Positions 1 through 7,900 are shown, counted from the stretch's first letter. The stretch: 64,000 bases of DNA from Orrella sp037026685 (GCF_037026685.1 NZ_JBANET010000013.1:62001-126000), one strand, 5' to 3'. Made by a program: numbers and translations. Notes: generated by a model not told the origin, from the letters alone.

Positions 1-1
1 C

Positions 2-1075
2 GCGCTCACCTTGCCGCCCGCGCCGCAGGCCGGCGGCCAGGCCGCGCCGGTGCGCTGGCTGCTGGCCTTTGCCAGCGGCGCGCCCGAGCCGGTGCGCGCC
101 GCCGCCACCTGGCATGCCGACCTGGAATGGGCCGGCGCCGCGGTACGGCTGCACCTGCCTGAGGCCGCCGCGCAGGCCTGGCTGGCGGCGCGGCTGCCGG
201 GGCTGCCGGCCCCCGTCCTGCCGCAGGCCTTGCAGGCGGCCGCCTTCGAAACCCTGCTGCAGGAAGCGCTGGCCGCCCTGGCGCAAGCCGGCGCGGGCGG
301 GCCGGTGCGCGTGCAGGCGCTGCAGGCCGGCGCCGCGCGCGCGCTGGCCCATGCCTGGACCGTGACGCTGCATGCGCCGGACACCGGGGCCCTGTGCCAT
401 GCCGTGCTCGAAACCGACGGCCTGGGGCTGATGCTGCTGGCCGCGCTGCTGGGCAAGGCCGCGCCCGCGCGCCGCGACGCGCAGGCGCTGGCCGCCTTGC
501 CGATACGGCTGCGCGCCGTGCTCGGCCACACGCGCCTGCCGCTGGCCGAGCTGCGTGCGCTGGGCCCCGGCGACGTGGTGCTGCTGGATCACTACCGCGT
601 CGGCGCCGACGGCGCGCTCTGGCTGGAGGCCGGCCAGGGCCAGGCATTGCGCGTACGGGCCGAAGGCTCCCATTACATCGTGACTAAAGGCTGGACTTCG
701 CTGATGACCCAAGAATCCACCGAGCGGCCCGAGCCCATCGCGGCCGCGCAACAGGCCGGCGCCGCGGCGCCGGACGCGCCCGCGCCGCTGGCGCTCGAAG
801 CCATACCCGTGCAGCTGTCCTTCGACCTGGGCGAGCGCAGCATCGCGCTGGCCGAGCTGCAGCGGCTGCAGCCGGGCGAAGTGTTCGACCTACATCGCCC
901 GCTGGCCGACGGGCCGGTGATGATCCGCGCCAACGGCGCGCTGGTCGGCACCGGCACGCTGGTCGAGGTCGATGGGCGCATCGGCGTGATGGTGCAGGCG
1001 TGGGGACCGGCCGGCGCGGCCATGCCGGCCGCGCCGGCCAGCGCCGCGGCCGATGCCGTGCGGCACGCGTCATGA
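2..1075 (+). CDS. bscQ: Type III secretion cytoplasmic-ring protein BscQ (5' partial)
   Basis: This is the YscQ/SctQ (FliM/FliN-like) C-ring component of the injectisome sorting platform, acting at the cytoplasmic face of the export gate. The reading frame is open from the window edge, so the true start lies upstream; a TTG at 11 is only an internal codon. Two SpoA-like segments are visible, one roughly 175-230 residues into the visible part and the better one at about 265-335, with the typical run ELQRLQPGEVFDL followed by hydrophobic strands and a polar loop. The product is Ala/Pro-rich between the two, as in many SctQ linkers. Its stop overlaps the bscR start (ATGA at 1072-1075), so the two are translationally coupled. 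Family assignment is firm from sequence and order; the symbol follows Bordetella bsc naming. Confidence 0.88.
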   Translation, partial: ALTLPPAPQAGGQAAPVRWLLAFASGAPEPVRAAATWHADLEWAGAAVRLHLPEAAAQAWLAARLPGLPAPVLPQALQAAAFETLLQEALAALAQAGAGGPVRVQALQAGAARALAHAWTVTLHAPDTGALCHAVLETDGLGLMLLAALLGKAAPARRDAQALAALPIRLRAVLGHTRLPLAELRALGPGDVVLLDHYRVGADGALWLEAGQGQALRVRAEGSHYIVTKGWTSLMTQESTERPEPIAAAQQAGAAAPDAPAPLALEAIPVQLSFDLGERSIALAELQRLQPGEVFDLHRPLADGPVMIRANGALVGTGTLVEVDGRIGVMVQAWGPAGAAMPAAPASAAADAVRHAS

Positions 1076-1821
1076 CCGCCTTCGAGCCGATCAGCCTGGC
1101 GGTGGTGCTGGCGCTGCTGGCGCTGGTGCCGCTGGCCGCGGTCATGACCACTTCGTTCCTGAAGATCGCCATCGTGCTCACGCTGGTGCGCAACGCCCTG
1201 GGCGTGCAGCAGGTCCCGCCCAACATGGCGCTCTATGCCCTGGCGCTGATCCTGTCGGCCTACGTGATGGGGCCGGTGGTGATGCAGGTGGGCGCCGAGC
1301 TGCGCGCGGTGCAGGCGCAAGGCGCCGCGTCCGGGCCGCCGTCCGCCGCGCCCATGCCGGGTTGGCCGGGCGCCGCGCCGCCGGGCCATGCCGGCGCGCC
1401 GCCCGGCCCCCAGGCCGCCATGCCCGACCGCACCGGCGCGCTGATCCAGGCCGTCGAGCGCGGCGTCGAGCCGCTGCGCGCCTTCATGCTGCGCAACAGC
1501 AAGCCCGAGCAGCGCGACTTCTTCGTGCGCACCGCGCGCCAGCTCTGGGGGCCGGAACAGGCCAGCGGCCTGGGCGAGGACAACCTGCTCGTGCTGATCC
1601 CGGCCTTCCTGCTGTCCGAATTGACGGTGGCTTTTCAGGTGGGCTTTCTGCTTTACCTGCCCTTTGTCATCATCGACATCATCGTCTCGAACATCCTGCT
1701 GGCCATGGGGATGATGATGGTCTCGCCGGTGACGATTTCCATGCCGCTCAAGCTCTTCCTGTTCGTGATGGTCGATGGCTGGACGCGGCTGATCCAGGGC
1801 CTGGTGCTCTCCTACGGCTAG
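1072..1821 (+). CDS. bscR: Type III secretion export-gate protein BscR
   Basis: Inner-membrane export apparatus protein of the FliP/YscR/SctR family, one of the core subunits of the R5-S4-T1 gate. The N-terminal hydrophobic block, the family-typical TSFLKIAIVLTLVRNALG (residues about 27-44) and the C-terminal membrane region with LLVLIPAFLLSELTVAFQVGF and a VSPVTISMPLKL signature are all present. The protein is 249 residues, longer than the usual 215-225, because of a Pro/Gly/Ala-rich stretch at about residues 84-118 in the extracytoplasmic loop. The start is the ATG that overlaps the bscQ stop. Confidence 0.93.
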   Translation: MTAFEPISLAVVLALLALVPLAAVMTTSFLKIAIVLTLVRNALGVQQVPPNMALYALALILSAYVMGPVVMQVGAELRAVQAQGAASGPPSAAPMPGWPGAAPPGHAGAPPGPQAAMPDRTGALIQAVERGVEPLRAFMLRNSKPEQRDFFVRTARQLWGPEQASGLGEDNLLVLIPAFLLSELTVAFQVGFLLYLPFVIIDIIVSNILLAMGMMMVSPVTISMPLKLFLFVMVDGWTRLIQGLVLSYG

Positions 1822-1829
1822 CGCATCCC

Positions 1830-2096
1830 ATGCAGACCGTCGATCTCGTTTCCTACATGACCCAGGCGCTGATGCTGACGCTGTGGCTGTCGCTGCCGCC
1901 CATCGCGGTGGCGGCCATCGTCGGCACGCTGTTCTCGCTGTTCCAGGCCTTGACCCAGCTGCAGGAGCAGACCCTGTCCTTCGCCGTCAAGCTGATCGCG
2001 GTGTTCGCCACCTTGCTGCTGACCGCCCGGTGGCTGGCCGGCGAGCTCTACAACTACACCGTGTCGATCTTCGACGTGCTGCACCGCATTTCCTGA
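1830..2096 (+). CDS. bscS: Type III secretion export-gate protein BscS
   Basis: FliQ/YscS/SctS family gate subunit of 88 residues with two hydrophobic helices (about 16-40 and 50-75), the usual size for the family. The hallmark ALTQLQEQTLSFAVKL joins the two helices. It sits 8 nt after bscR, in the invariant R-S-T order, and forms part of the pseudo-helical gate in the inner membrane. Confidence 0.92.
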   Translation: MQTVDLVSYMTQALMLTLWLSLPPIAVAAIVGTLFSLFQALTQLQEQTLSFAVKLIAVFATLLLTARWLAGELYNYTVSIFDVLHRIS

Positions 2097-2115
2097 GCGC
2101 GGGACAGGGAACGCA

Positions 2116-2916
2116 ATGCTCGGGTCCGTTACCTACGCAGAGGCAAAGGTCTTCCTGGCCACCCTGGCCCTGACCCAGCCCCGCATCCTGGCCATGTGCG
2201 CCCTGCTGCCGCTGTTCGGCCGCCAGAGCATGCCGGCGCTGCTGCGCTACGGCGTGGGCGCGGCCATGGGCCTGGTGCTGGTGCCGGCGCTGGCCCCGGG
2301 CTATGCGGCGGCCGATCCGGGCTGGATCGACGTGGTGCTGCTGGTGGCCAAGGAGGTCTTCATCGGCCTGGTGATGGGTTTCCTGGTGGCCATCCCGTTC
2401 TGGATCTTCGAGGGCGTGGGCGCGGTCATCGACAACCAGCGCGGCGCCAGCCTGGGGGCGGTGATCAATCCGGGCACGGGCAGCGATTCGTCGCCGCTGG
2501 GCATCCTGTTCAACCAAGCCTTCCTGGTGTTTTTCCTGGTGGGCGGAGGCTTCACCCTGATGCTGACAATGCTGTATGACAGCTTCCGCCTGTGGGACCT
2601 GTGGCAGTGGACGCCGACGCTGCGCCGCGAAAGCGTGCCCCTGATGCTCGACCAGCTGGGCCGCTACGCCCGCCTGGTGCTGCTGCTGGCCGCGCCGGTC
2701 ATGGTGGCGATGCTGCTGGCCGAGCTGGGGCTGGCGCTGGTCAGCCGCTTTGCGCCGCAACTGCAGGTGTTCTTCCTGGCCCTGCCCATCAAGAGCGGGC
2801 TGGCCCTGCTGGTGCTGGCGCTGTACATGGGCACGCTGTTCGACCATGCCGAGGAGGCCGTGCGCGCCATCGGCGCGGCGGTGCCTTTTCTTGACGAACA
2901 ATGGCGATCGCCATGA
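2116..2916 (+). CDS. bscT: Type III secretion export-gate protein BscT
   Basis: FliR/YscT/SctT family, 266 residues and largely membrane-embedded. The motifs KEVFIGLVMGFLVAIPFWIFE and IDNQRGASLGAVINP match the family's conserved central region, and several Leu/Val-rich helices follow to the C terminus. One copy per export gate is expected. The gene starts 19 nt after bscS, and its end overlaps bscU. Confidence 0.92.
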   Translation: MLGSVTYAEAKVFLATLALTQPRILAMCALLPLFGRQSMPALLRYGVGAAMGLVLVPALAPGYAAADPGWIDVVLLVAKEVFIGLVMGFLVAIPFWIFEGVGAVIDNQRGASLGAVINPGTGSDSSPLGILFNQAFLVFFLVGGGFTLMLTMLYDSFRLWDLWQWTPTLRRESVPLMLDQLGRYARLVLLLAAPVMVAMLLAELGLALVSRFAPQLQVFFLALPIKSGLALLVLALYMGTLFDHAEEAVRAIGAAVPFLDEQWRSP

Positions 2917-3968
2917 GCAGCGAGAAGACCGAACAGCCCACCGCCAAGCGGCTGCGCGAATCGCGCGAGAAAGGCGAGCTTGCCTACAGCCGCGATTTCA
3001 CGCAGACCCTGCTCGTGCTGGCGCTGTTCGGCTACATGCTGGCCAACGCGCAAGGCATTGCCGAGGCGCTGGGCCGCCTGGCGCTGGCGCCGGCCCAGTT
3101 CGCCGGCCAGCCCTTCGAGCAGGCGCTCGGCGCGGCGCTGCAGTTCATGCTGCGCGAGGCCGTGGCGCTGGTGCTGCCTTTCGTGCTCATCGTGCTGGCG
3201 GTGGGGCTGTTCGGCGACTTCCTGCAGGTGGGCGTGGTGCTGGCCTTTCGCAAGCTGGTGCCGTCGGGACAGAAGCTCGACGTCGCGGCCAATCTCAAGA
3301 ACATCTTTTCGGCCAGGAACGGCGTCGAGTTCCTCAAGTCGTGCCTGAAGATCGTATTCCTGACGGTGCTGGTGGTGCTGGTGGTGCGCGATGCGCTGCC
3401 CCAGCTCATGCTGGTGCCCTACAGCGGCCTGGCCGGCCTGCAGTCGGCCTTGGGCGGCATGCTGCGCGTGCTGCTGGCCAACGTGGCCGTGGCCTACGTC
3501 GTCATCTCGCTGGCCGACTTCGCCTGGCAGCGCCTGCAGCACCGCAAGAGCCTGATGATGAGCAAGGAAGAGGTGCGGCGGGAATACAAGGAGATGGAGG
3601 GCGACCCCCACATCAGGCAAAAGCGCAAGCACCTGCACCAGGAAATGGCCATGCAGGGCGCGGTGCACAGCGCGCGCAAGGCCACGGTGATCATCACCAA
3701 CCCCACGCACCTGGCCGTGGCGATCTTCTACGAGCCGGGCCAGACGCCGCTGCCGCGCGTGACCGCCAAGGGCGAGGGCGCCCTGGCCGAGGAAATGATG
3801 CGCGCCGCCCGCCAGGCCGGGGTGCCGGTCATGCAGAACATCCCGCTGGCCCGTTCGCTGATGAACGAGGCCCAGGTCGATCAATACATCCCCAGCGAGC
3901 TCATCGAGCCCGTCGCGCAAGTGCTGCGGCTGGTGCGCAAGTTCGCCGCCGAGGAGGGACAGCAATGA
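2913..3968 (+). CDS. bscU: Type III secretion switch protein BscU
   Basis: FlhB/YscU/SctU family autoprotease that switches substrate class. The N terminus SSEKTEQPTAKRLRESREKG is the canonical family start, four hydrophobic segments follow, and the cytoplasmic domain contains the self-cleavage motif NPTH at 3699-3710 (residues 263-266), preceded by KATVIIT and followed by HLAVAIFYEP. I chose the ATG at 2913 because it overlaps the bscT stop (ATGA), the coupling also used at bscQ/bscR and bscU/bscC; the ATG at 2901, adding MAIA, is the alternative. Length 351 residues, normal for the family. Confidence 0.93.
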   Translation: MSSEKTEQPTAKRLRESREKGELAYSRDFTQTLLVLALFGYMLANAQGIAEALGRLALAPAQFAGQPFEQALGAALQFMLREAVALVLPFVLIVLAVGLFGDFLQVGVVLAFRKLVPSGQKLDVAANLKNIFSARNGVEFLKSCLKIVFLTVLVVLVVRDALPQLMLVPYSGLAGLQSALGGMLRVLLANVAVAYVVISLADFAWQRLQHRKSLMMSKEEVRREYKEMEGDPHIRQKRKHLHQEMAMQGAVHSARKATVIITNPTHLAVAIFYEPGQTPLPRVTAKGEGALAEEMMRAARQAGVPVMQNIPLARSLMNEAQVDQYIPSELIEPVAQVLRLVRKFAAEEGQQ

Positions 3969-5950
3969 ATGCCTCCTTCCGGCCACACCCTCCAGGAGCA
4001 CGTCCGTTGAAGCGCATCATCTTGGCCGGCGCGCTGGCCCTGTCGCTGGCCGGGGGCGCGCAAGCGGCCCCCAATTGGCCGGCCGCCCCCTATAGCTACT
4101 ATGCCGAGAACGTCGGCCTGCAGCAGGTGCTGCGCGAGTTCGCCAGCGGCTTCAGCCTGTCGCTGCAGATGGGCCCCGGGGTGGGCGGCATGGTCAACGG
4201 CCGCTTCAACGCCGCCACGCCCACCGAATTCATGGACAAGCTGGGGGGCGTGTACGGCCTGAACTGGTTCGTCTATGCCGGCACGCTGTTTGTCAGCCGC
4301 AACAGCGACATGGCCACGCGCGCGATCAGCGCCATGGGCAGCTCCATCACCGCGCTGCGCGATGCGCTGCTGCAGATGGGCGTGCTCGATCCGCGCTTTG
4401 GCTGGGGAGAGCTGCCCGACCAGGGCATCGCCCTGGTGTCGGGCCCGCCGGCCTACGTCAAGCTGGTCGAGGACACCGTGGCGGCGCTGCCGCTGGGCGC
4501 CGGCGGCCAGCAGGTGGCGGTGTTCCGGCTCAAGCATGCCTCGGTCAACGACCGCACCGTCAGCTACCGCAACGAGTCGGTGGTCACGCCCGGCCTGGCG
4601 AGCGTGCTGCGCAACCTGATCCTGGGTTCGGGCTCGGGCGCGAACAACGAGACGCTCTCGGCCATCGCCGCGCCCCTGCGCGAGAACCCGCCCGCCTTCG
4701 GACCGGCCGACGGGCTGGCCCCGGCCTCGCCGCTGGCCGGCGAGACGGCGCCGGCCAGCCAGGCGCAGGCCGGCCCCGCGCGCACCGGCAGCCGCGGCGC
4801 CGGCCTGCGCCTGCGCGAACCCACGGTGCAGGCCGATGCGCGCCTGAACGCCATCATCGTGCAGGACATTCCCGATCGCATCCCCATCTACCGCGAACTG
4901 ATCGCCCAGCTGGACCAGCCCAGCACGCTGATCGAAATCGAGGCCATGATCGTGGACGTCAACTCGGACCTGGTCAACGAGCTGGGCGTGACCTGGGGCG
5001 CGCGCGCCGGCTCGGCCGCGTTCGGCTACGGCGACCTGGCCCTGCAGCCCAGCGGCGGCCTGCCCATCGAGGGCGGCGCCCTGCTGGCGCCGGGCACCGT
5101 GGGCCTGAGCGTGGGCAACGTGCTGGCCGCAAGGCTGCGCGCGCTGCAGACGCGCGGGCAGGCCAACATCCTGTCGCAGCCTTCGATCCTGACCGCCGAC
5201 AACCTGGGCGCCCTGATCGACCTGTCCGATACCTTCTACGTGCAGACCACCGGCGAGCGCGTGGCCACCGTGACCCCGGTGACGGTGGGCACCTCGCTGC
5301 GGGTCACGCCGCGCTTCATCGAGGGGCGCGGCGGTTCGCGGCAGGTGGAGCTGACGGTGGACATCGAGGACGGGCGCATCCAGGACGAGCGGCGCATCGG
5401 CGACCTGCCCACCGTGCGGCGCACCAGCGTCAGCACGCTGGCGGTGGTGGGCGATGACCAGACGCTGCTGATCGGCGGCTACAACAGCAGCCAGGATTCC
5501 GAGCAGGTCGACAAGGTGCCCTTGCTGGGCGACATCCCGGGGCTGGGGCTGCTGTTCTCGAACAAGTCCACCACGGTGCAGCGGCGCGAGCGGCTGTTCC
5601 TGCTGCGCCCGCGGGTGGTTTCCATCCTGGGCGAGCCGGTCGCGCCGCCGCGCGCGCAGGGCCGCGCCGGCCAGGCGCTGAACCTGACCTGGGGCGGCCA
5701 GCCGGGCCAGCTCAGCGCCGGGCAATATCTGGACCTGATGCAGGGCCAGCAGACCCGCGTGCGCTTTGACGACGTGCAGGTGCAGGCCCCGCGTGGACCG
5801 ATCCGCGTCTCCGGGCGCTACATCGATTCGGTGCCGGTCAGGGCCCAGGCGCCGCTGCAGGCCGAGCCGCTGCCGGCGCCGGCCGTCCATACGGGCCCGG
5901 TGCTGACCATCGAGACGCCGGCGGCGCCAGGCACCGGCCGGGCGCCCTGA
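3965..5950 (+). CDS. bscC: Type III secretion outer-membrane secretin BscC
   Basis: YscC/SctC secretin that forms the outer-membrane ring of the injectisome. The 661-residue product starts at an ATG overlapping the bscU stop and has an N-terminal extension before a signal peptide (LKRIILAGALALSLAGGAQA). N0/N1 domains follow (AENVGLQQVLREFASGFSLSL onward), then a low-complexity Ala/Pro/Gly linker at about residues 235-280, then the secretin core from about residue 320 (TLIEIEAMIVDVNSDLVNEL) through VTPRFIEG, VPLLGDIPGLGLLFSNKS and LFLLRPRVVS. No small pilotin or BscW-like gene lies between bscU and bscC. It is convergent with btrS, with one base between the two stops. Confidence 0.94.
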   Translation: MNASFRPHPPGARPLKRIILAGALALSLAGGAQAAPNWPAAPYSYYAENVGLQQVLREFASGFSLSLQMGPGVGGMVNGRFNAATPTEFMDKLGGVYGLNWFVYAGTLFVSRNSDMATRAISAMGSSITALRDALLQMGVLDPRFGWGELPDQGIALVSGPPAYVKLVEDTVAALPLGAGGQQVAVFRLKHASVNDRTVSYRNESVVTPGLASVLRNLILGSGSGANNETLSAIAAPLRENPPAFGPADGLAPASPLAGETAPASQAQAGPARTGSRGAGLRLREPTVQADARLNAIIVQDIPDRIPIYRELIAQLDQPSTLIEIEAMIVDVNSDLVNELGVTWGARAGSAAFGYGDLALQPSGGLPIEGGALLAPGTVGLSVGNVLAARLRALQTRGQANILSQPSILTADNLGALIDLSDTFYVQTTGERVATVTPVTVGTSLRVTPRFIEGRGGSRQVELTVDIEDGRIQDERRIGDLPTVRRTSVSTLAVVGDDQTLLIGGYNSSQDSEQVDKVPLLGDIPGLGLLFSNKSTTVQRRERLFLLRPRVVSILGEPVAPPRAQGRAGQALNLTWGGQPGQLSAGQYLDLMQGQQTRVRFDDVQVQAPRGPIRVSGRYIDSVPVRAQAPLQAEPLPAPAVHTGPVLTIETPAAPGTGRAP

Positions 5951-5951
5951 T

Positions 5952-6545
5952 TCAGAAATCCAGCGCCAGGCCTTTTTCCGCGAGCCGCGCGCGCAGGGCG
6001 CTGCGCGCGCGCGACAGCCGGCTGCGCACGGTGCCTACCGGCACGGTCAGCAGCGCGGCGGCCTCTTCGTAGGACAGGTTGTCCAGCCCGACCATCAGCA
6101 GGATCTCGCGCATGCTCTCGGGCAGCTCGGCCATCGTCTCCTGCAGCAGGCGCAGGGCCTGGGCCTGCTCGGCGGCCTGCTCGGGCGTGGCCTGCTCGTC
6201 GGCCAGCCCCGCCAGGCCGTCCTCGCCCACGAAGTCGTAGCGCCGCTCGGGCGCGCGCGACAGGTGGTTGCGCACCAGGTTCATCGCGATGCCGTACAGC
6301 CAGGTGGACAGTTGCGATTCGCCGCGAAAGGTCTGGTACGAGCGCGCTGCCTCGGCAAAGGCCTGCTGGGCCAGGTCCTCGGCTTCGGTGGCGTTGCCGA
6401 TGTGCCGGACGATGAAGCGCTCGAGCCGGCCGCGGTGCTCGCGGATCAGGTCTCGCAGCAGCCGCTCGTCCTGGGGCGTGCGCGATCCCGGCGCGGCCTG
6501 CGGCGGGCAGGCCTGATCGGCGCGAGGGGCGTGGGACTCGATCAT
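5952..6545 (-). CDS. btrS: ECF sigma factor, BtrS/BrpL-like
   Basis: A 197-residue ECF-type (sigma-70 group 4) factor. Region 2 is seen at about residues 38-95 (ERFIVRHIGNATEAEDLAQQ, then STWLYGIAMNLVRNHLSRA), and region 4 with its helix-turn-helix at about 135-185 (LPESMREILLMVGLDNLSYEE, then VGTVRSRLSRARSALRARL). In Bordetella the ECF factor beside the bsc genes is BtrS (BrpL, HrpL-like), made under BvgAS control and driving type III secretion transcription; position next to bscC and family membership support that name here. An AT-rich 135-bp region upstream holds a BvgA-like palindrome. Naming is by synteny, the sigma-factor call by motif. Confidence 0.88.
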   Translation of the reverse strand: MIESHAPRADQACPPQAAPGSRTPQDERLLRDLIREHRGRLERFIVRHIGNATEAEDLAQQAFAEAARSYQTFRGESQLSTWLYGIAMNLVRNHLSRAPERRYDFVGEDGLAGLADEQATPEQAAEQAQALRLLQETMAELPESMREILLMVGLDNLSYEEAAALLTVPVGTVRSRLSRARSALRARLAEKGLALDF

Positions 6546-6599
6546 CGGGAGCGCAAGGACGCAGGAGGGGAGGCAACAAGCTACTACAATTCTTGTGAC

Positions 6600-6631
6600 A
6601 TTCGTAATAAGAATGCTGATTTGTTACGAAA
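6600..6631 (-). promoter_or_regulatory. BvgA-like inverted heptads upstream of btrS
   Basis: ATTCGTA-A-TAAGAAT at 6600-6614 is an inverted pair of heptads around a single base. One half reads ATTCTTA, a full match to the published BvgA heptad consensus (T/A)TTC(C/T)TA, and the other differs at one position. A further half-site (TACGAAA, i.e. TTTCGTA on the minus strand) lies at 6625-6631. The stretch from about 6580 to 6672 is strikingly AT-rich for this chromosome. btrS is known to be Bvg-activated in Bordetella; that this is the binding site is inference. Confidence 0.45.
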
Positions 6632-6668
6632 TTGCCGCAAAGTTGCCGTAAAAATCCCCGTAATCGGC

Positions 6669-6692
6669 AAAAAACCAGGGTTAACCCTGGTT
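6669..6692 (-). terminator. Intrinsic terminator after the btrA/bspR candidate
   Basis: A perfect 20-bp palindrome at 6673-6692 (8-bp arms around TTAA) is followed on the minus strand by six T residues at 6674-6669. The stop codon of the 6681-7280 gene lies in its loop. Read on the minus strand this is a textbook rho-independent terminator, so btrS would need its own promoter in the AT-rich region just downstream. Confidence 0.7.
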
Positions 6693-7280
6693 CGAACCAG
6701 CGAGCTTGCTGGCCGTGATGTCGTTCAGCCAGGCCTGGGCGGTGGACAGCGGCACCGGGCTTTGCCCGCCGGCCGCGGCGGTCTCGAAGCGGGCCTGCAT
6801 GGCCGCGTCGATCTCGCCGCGCAGCGCGGGGCCGACCGCGGCCGGGTCCTGCACCCCGGCCTGGCGGCACGCCGCGGCAAAGGCCGGCGAGCCGCCCAGC
6901 GCCGAGCAGGCCAGGCGGGTGGCGAAATCCACGCCTTCCATCGCCATGCTGGCGGTCTGGGCCATGTCCAGCGCCATCGATACGGTGCGGGCGGACAAGG
7001 GCCGGCCCGGCGAGGGATCCAGGCCTAGCTCCCTGGACACCGCGCTGGCGATGCCGTTGCCGTAGCTGTCGGCCAGCGCCCGGGCGAACATCGAAGCGGT
7101 ATCGACGTCGGGCGCGACCCAGGCCACCGAGCGCCCGCCCGGCGTCTGGCCCTGCCCCAGGACCTGCCAGGCCTGGCCGTCGGCCGATACGTAGACATCC
7201 CCGCCCGAGCGCGCGGCATGGGCGAAGTCTTCCAGCCTGAGGTTGCCCGGCGAGGACGGGGAGGCGAAATCGATGCTCAT
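6681..7280 (-). CDS. Candidate BtrA/BspR, secreted anti-sigma regulator of type III secretion
   Basis: A 199-residue, mostly soluble protein without a signal peptide or membrane segment. The first 60 residues are Gly/Ser-rich with an SADGQAWQVLGQGQTPGGRS segment; the rest is helical and Ala-rich and ends with LSTAQAWLNDITASKLAG. I recognise no catalytic motif. Its place just upstream of btrS on the same strand and its length, close to the roughly 190 residues reported for Bordetella BspR/BtrA (a type III-secreted regulator that antagonises BtrS), suggest that identity. This is inference from position and size; it could also be another effector or chaperone-like protein. Confidence 0.55.
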   Translation of the reverse strand: MSIDFASPSSPGNLRLEDFAHAARSGGDVYVSADGQAWQVLGQGQTPGGRSVAWVAPDVDTASMFARALADSYGNGIASAVSRELGLDPSPGRPLSARTVSMALDMAQTASMAMEGVDFATRLACSALGGSPAFAAACRQAGVQDPAAVGPALRGEIDAAMQARFETAAAGGQSPVPLSTAQAWLNDITASKLAGSNQG

Positions 7281-7333
7281 GCGGCCGAAGATCCTTAGGC
7301 GGAAAGTCCGTGCCCCCCAAGGGGCTACGAGAA

Positions 7334-7362
7334 GTACGTAACAGTTGCGGCGCCGCGGTTCC
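7334..7362 (-). promoter_or_regulatory. Possible ECF-type promoter upstream of the btrA/bspR candidate
   Basis: On the minus strand GGAACC (7362-7357) is followed 18 nt later by CGTA (7338-7335). This resembles ECF promoters, which often have a -35 ending AAC and a -10 starting CGT, but the spacing is a little long. If real it would let BtrS drive its own antagonist. Only a weak call; GGAACC also arises by chance in GC-rich DNA. Confidence 0.2.
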
Positions 7363-7497
7363 ATCCGGTGCCCCGGGGCCGTCTCGCGCCTACGCGCGCA
7401 GGGCCTGCTCGCGTATGATTTGGGCCGTCGCGCGGCGCGCACGATATTCTCGCGCATCGGCCGCTTCCCTGACTGCCCAGCACCGGAAACCGAATCC

Positions 7498-7833
7498 ATG
7501 AGCCTTGCCACCGAAAAAAGCGCCGACGTCCTCGTCGTCATGCCCGAGGGCCAGATCCACAGCGCCAACGCCACCGGCATCGAAGCCGAACTCATGGCCC
7601 AGGTCGACAAGGGCGAGCGCAAGATGGTGATGGACCTGGCGCGGCTGGAATTCATCTCCAGCGCCGGGCTGCGCGTGCTGCTGGTGCTGGCCAAGCGGCT
7701 CAAGCAGGAAGGCGGCGCGCTGGTGCTGTGCGGGCTGAGCCCGCAGGTGCGGGAAGTGTTCGAGATCAGCGGCTTCCTGGCCATCCTGACGGCCACGGCC
7801 ACGCGCGAAGAGGCGCTGGCCAAGCTGGCCTGA
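7498..7833 (+). CDS. btrV: STAS-domain anti-sigma factor antagonist, BtrV-like
   Basis: A 111-residue single STAS domain of the SpoIIAA/RsbV type. The phosphorylation-site loop is LEFISSAGLRVLL, placing Ser54-Ser55 at the usual position; Ser55 fits the residue reported as phosphorylated in Bordetella BtrV by the BtrW kinase. In that partner-switching system BtrW (kinase/anti-sigma), BtrU (phosphatase) and BtrV control whether the type III apparatus secretes. Neither a BtrW-like nor a BtrU-like gene is in this window, so they must lie elsewhere. It is divergent from the btrA/bspR candidate over a 217-bp gap. STAS identity is firm; the symbol rests on context. Confidence 0.7.
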   Translation: MSLATEKSADVLVVMPEGQIHSANATGIEAELMAQVDKGERKMVMDLARLEFISSAGLRVLLVLAKRLKQEGGALVLCGLSPQVREVFEISGFLAILTATATREEALAKLA

Positions 7834-7900
7834 AGACCGCCTGGCCTTGGCGCCGGCTGGGCCGCGGTCCAGCGGCTTGATGGTCCGGTGGCTTAACGGC

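Noticed and set aside
2750..3964. The bscC frame extended upstream into bscU
   Set aside because: The extension is an out-of-frame translation of bscU; the ATG at 3965 overlapping the bscU stop is the sensible start.
3881..5890. A 669-codon open frame antisense to bscC, and many other long antisense frames
   Set aside because: Such frames are a by-product of high GC and codon bias; the products are Arg/His/Gln-rich, match no family and lie over clear genes.
6601..6631. A second BvgA dimer site at the canonical 22-bp spacing
   Set aside because: The extra half-site at 6625-6631 is about 17 bp from the corresponding half of the palindrome and lacks a partner heptad, so it does not fit the usual phasing.
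6264..7028. Plus-strand frame spanning btrS and the btrA/bspR candidate
   Set aside because: It crosses an AT-rich promoter region and opposes two better minus-strand genes with family features or operon logic.
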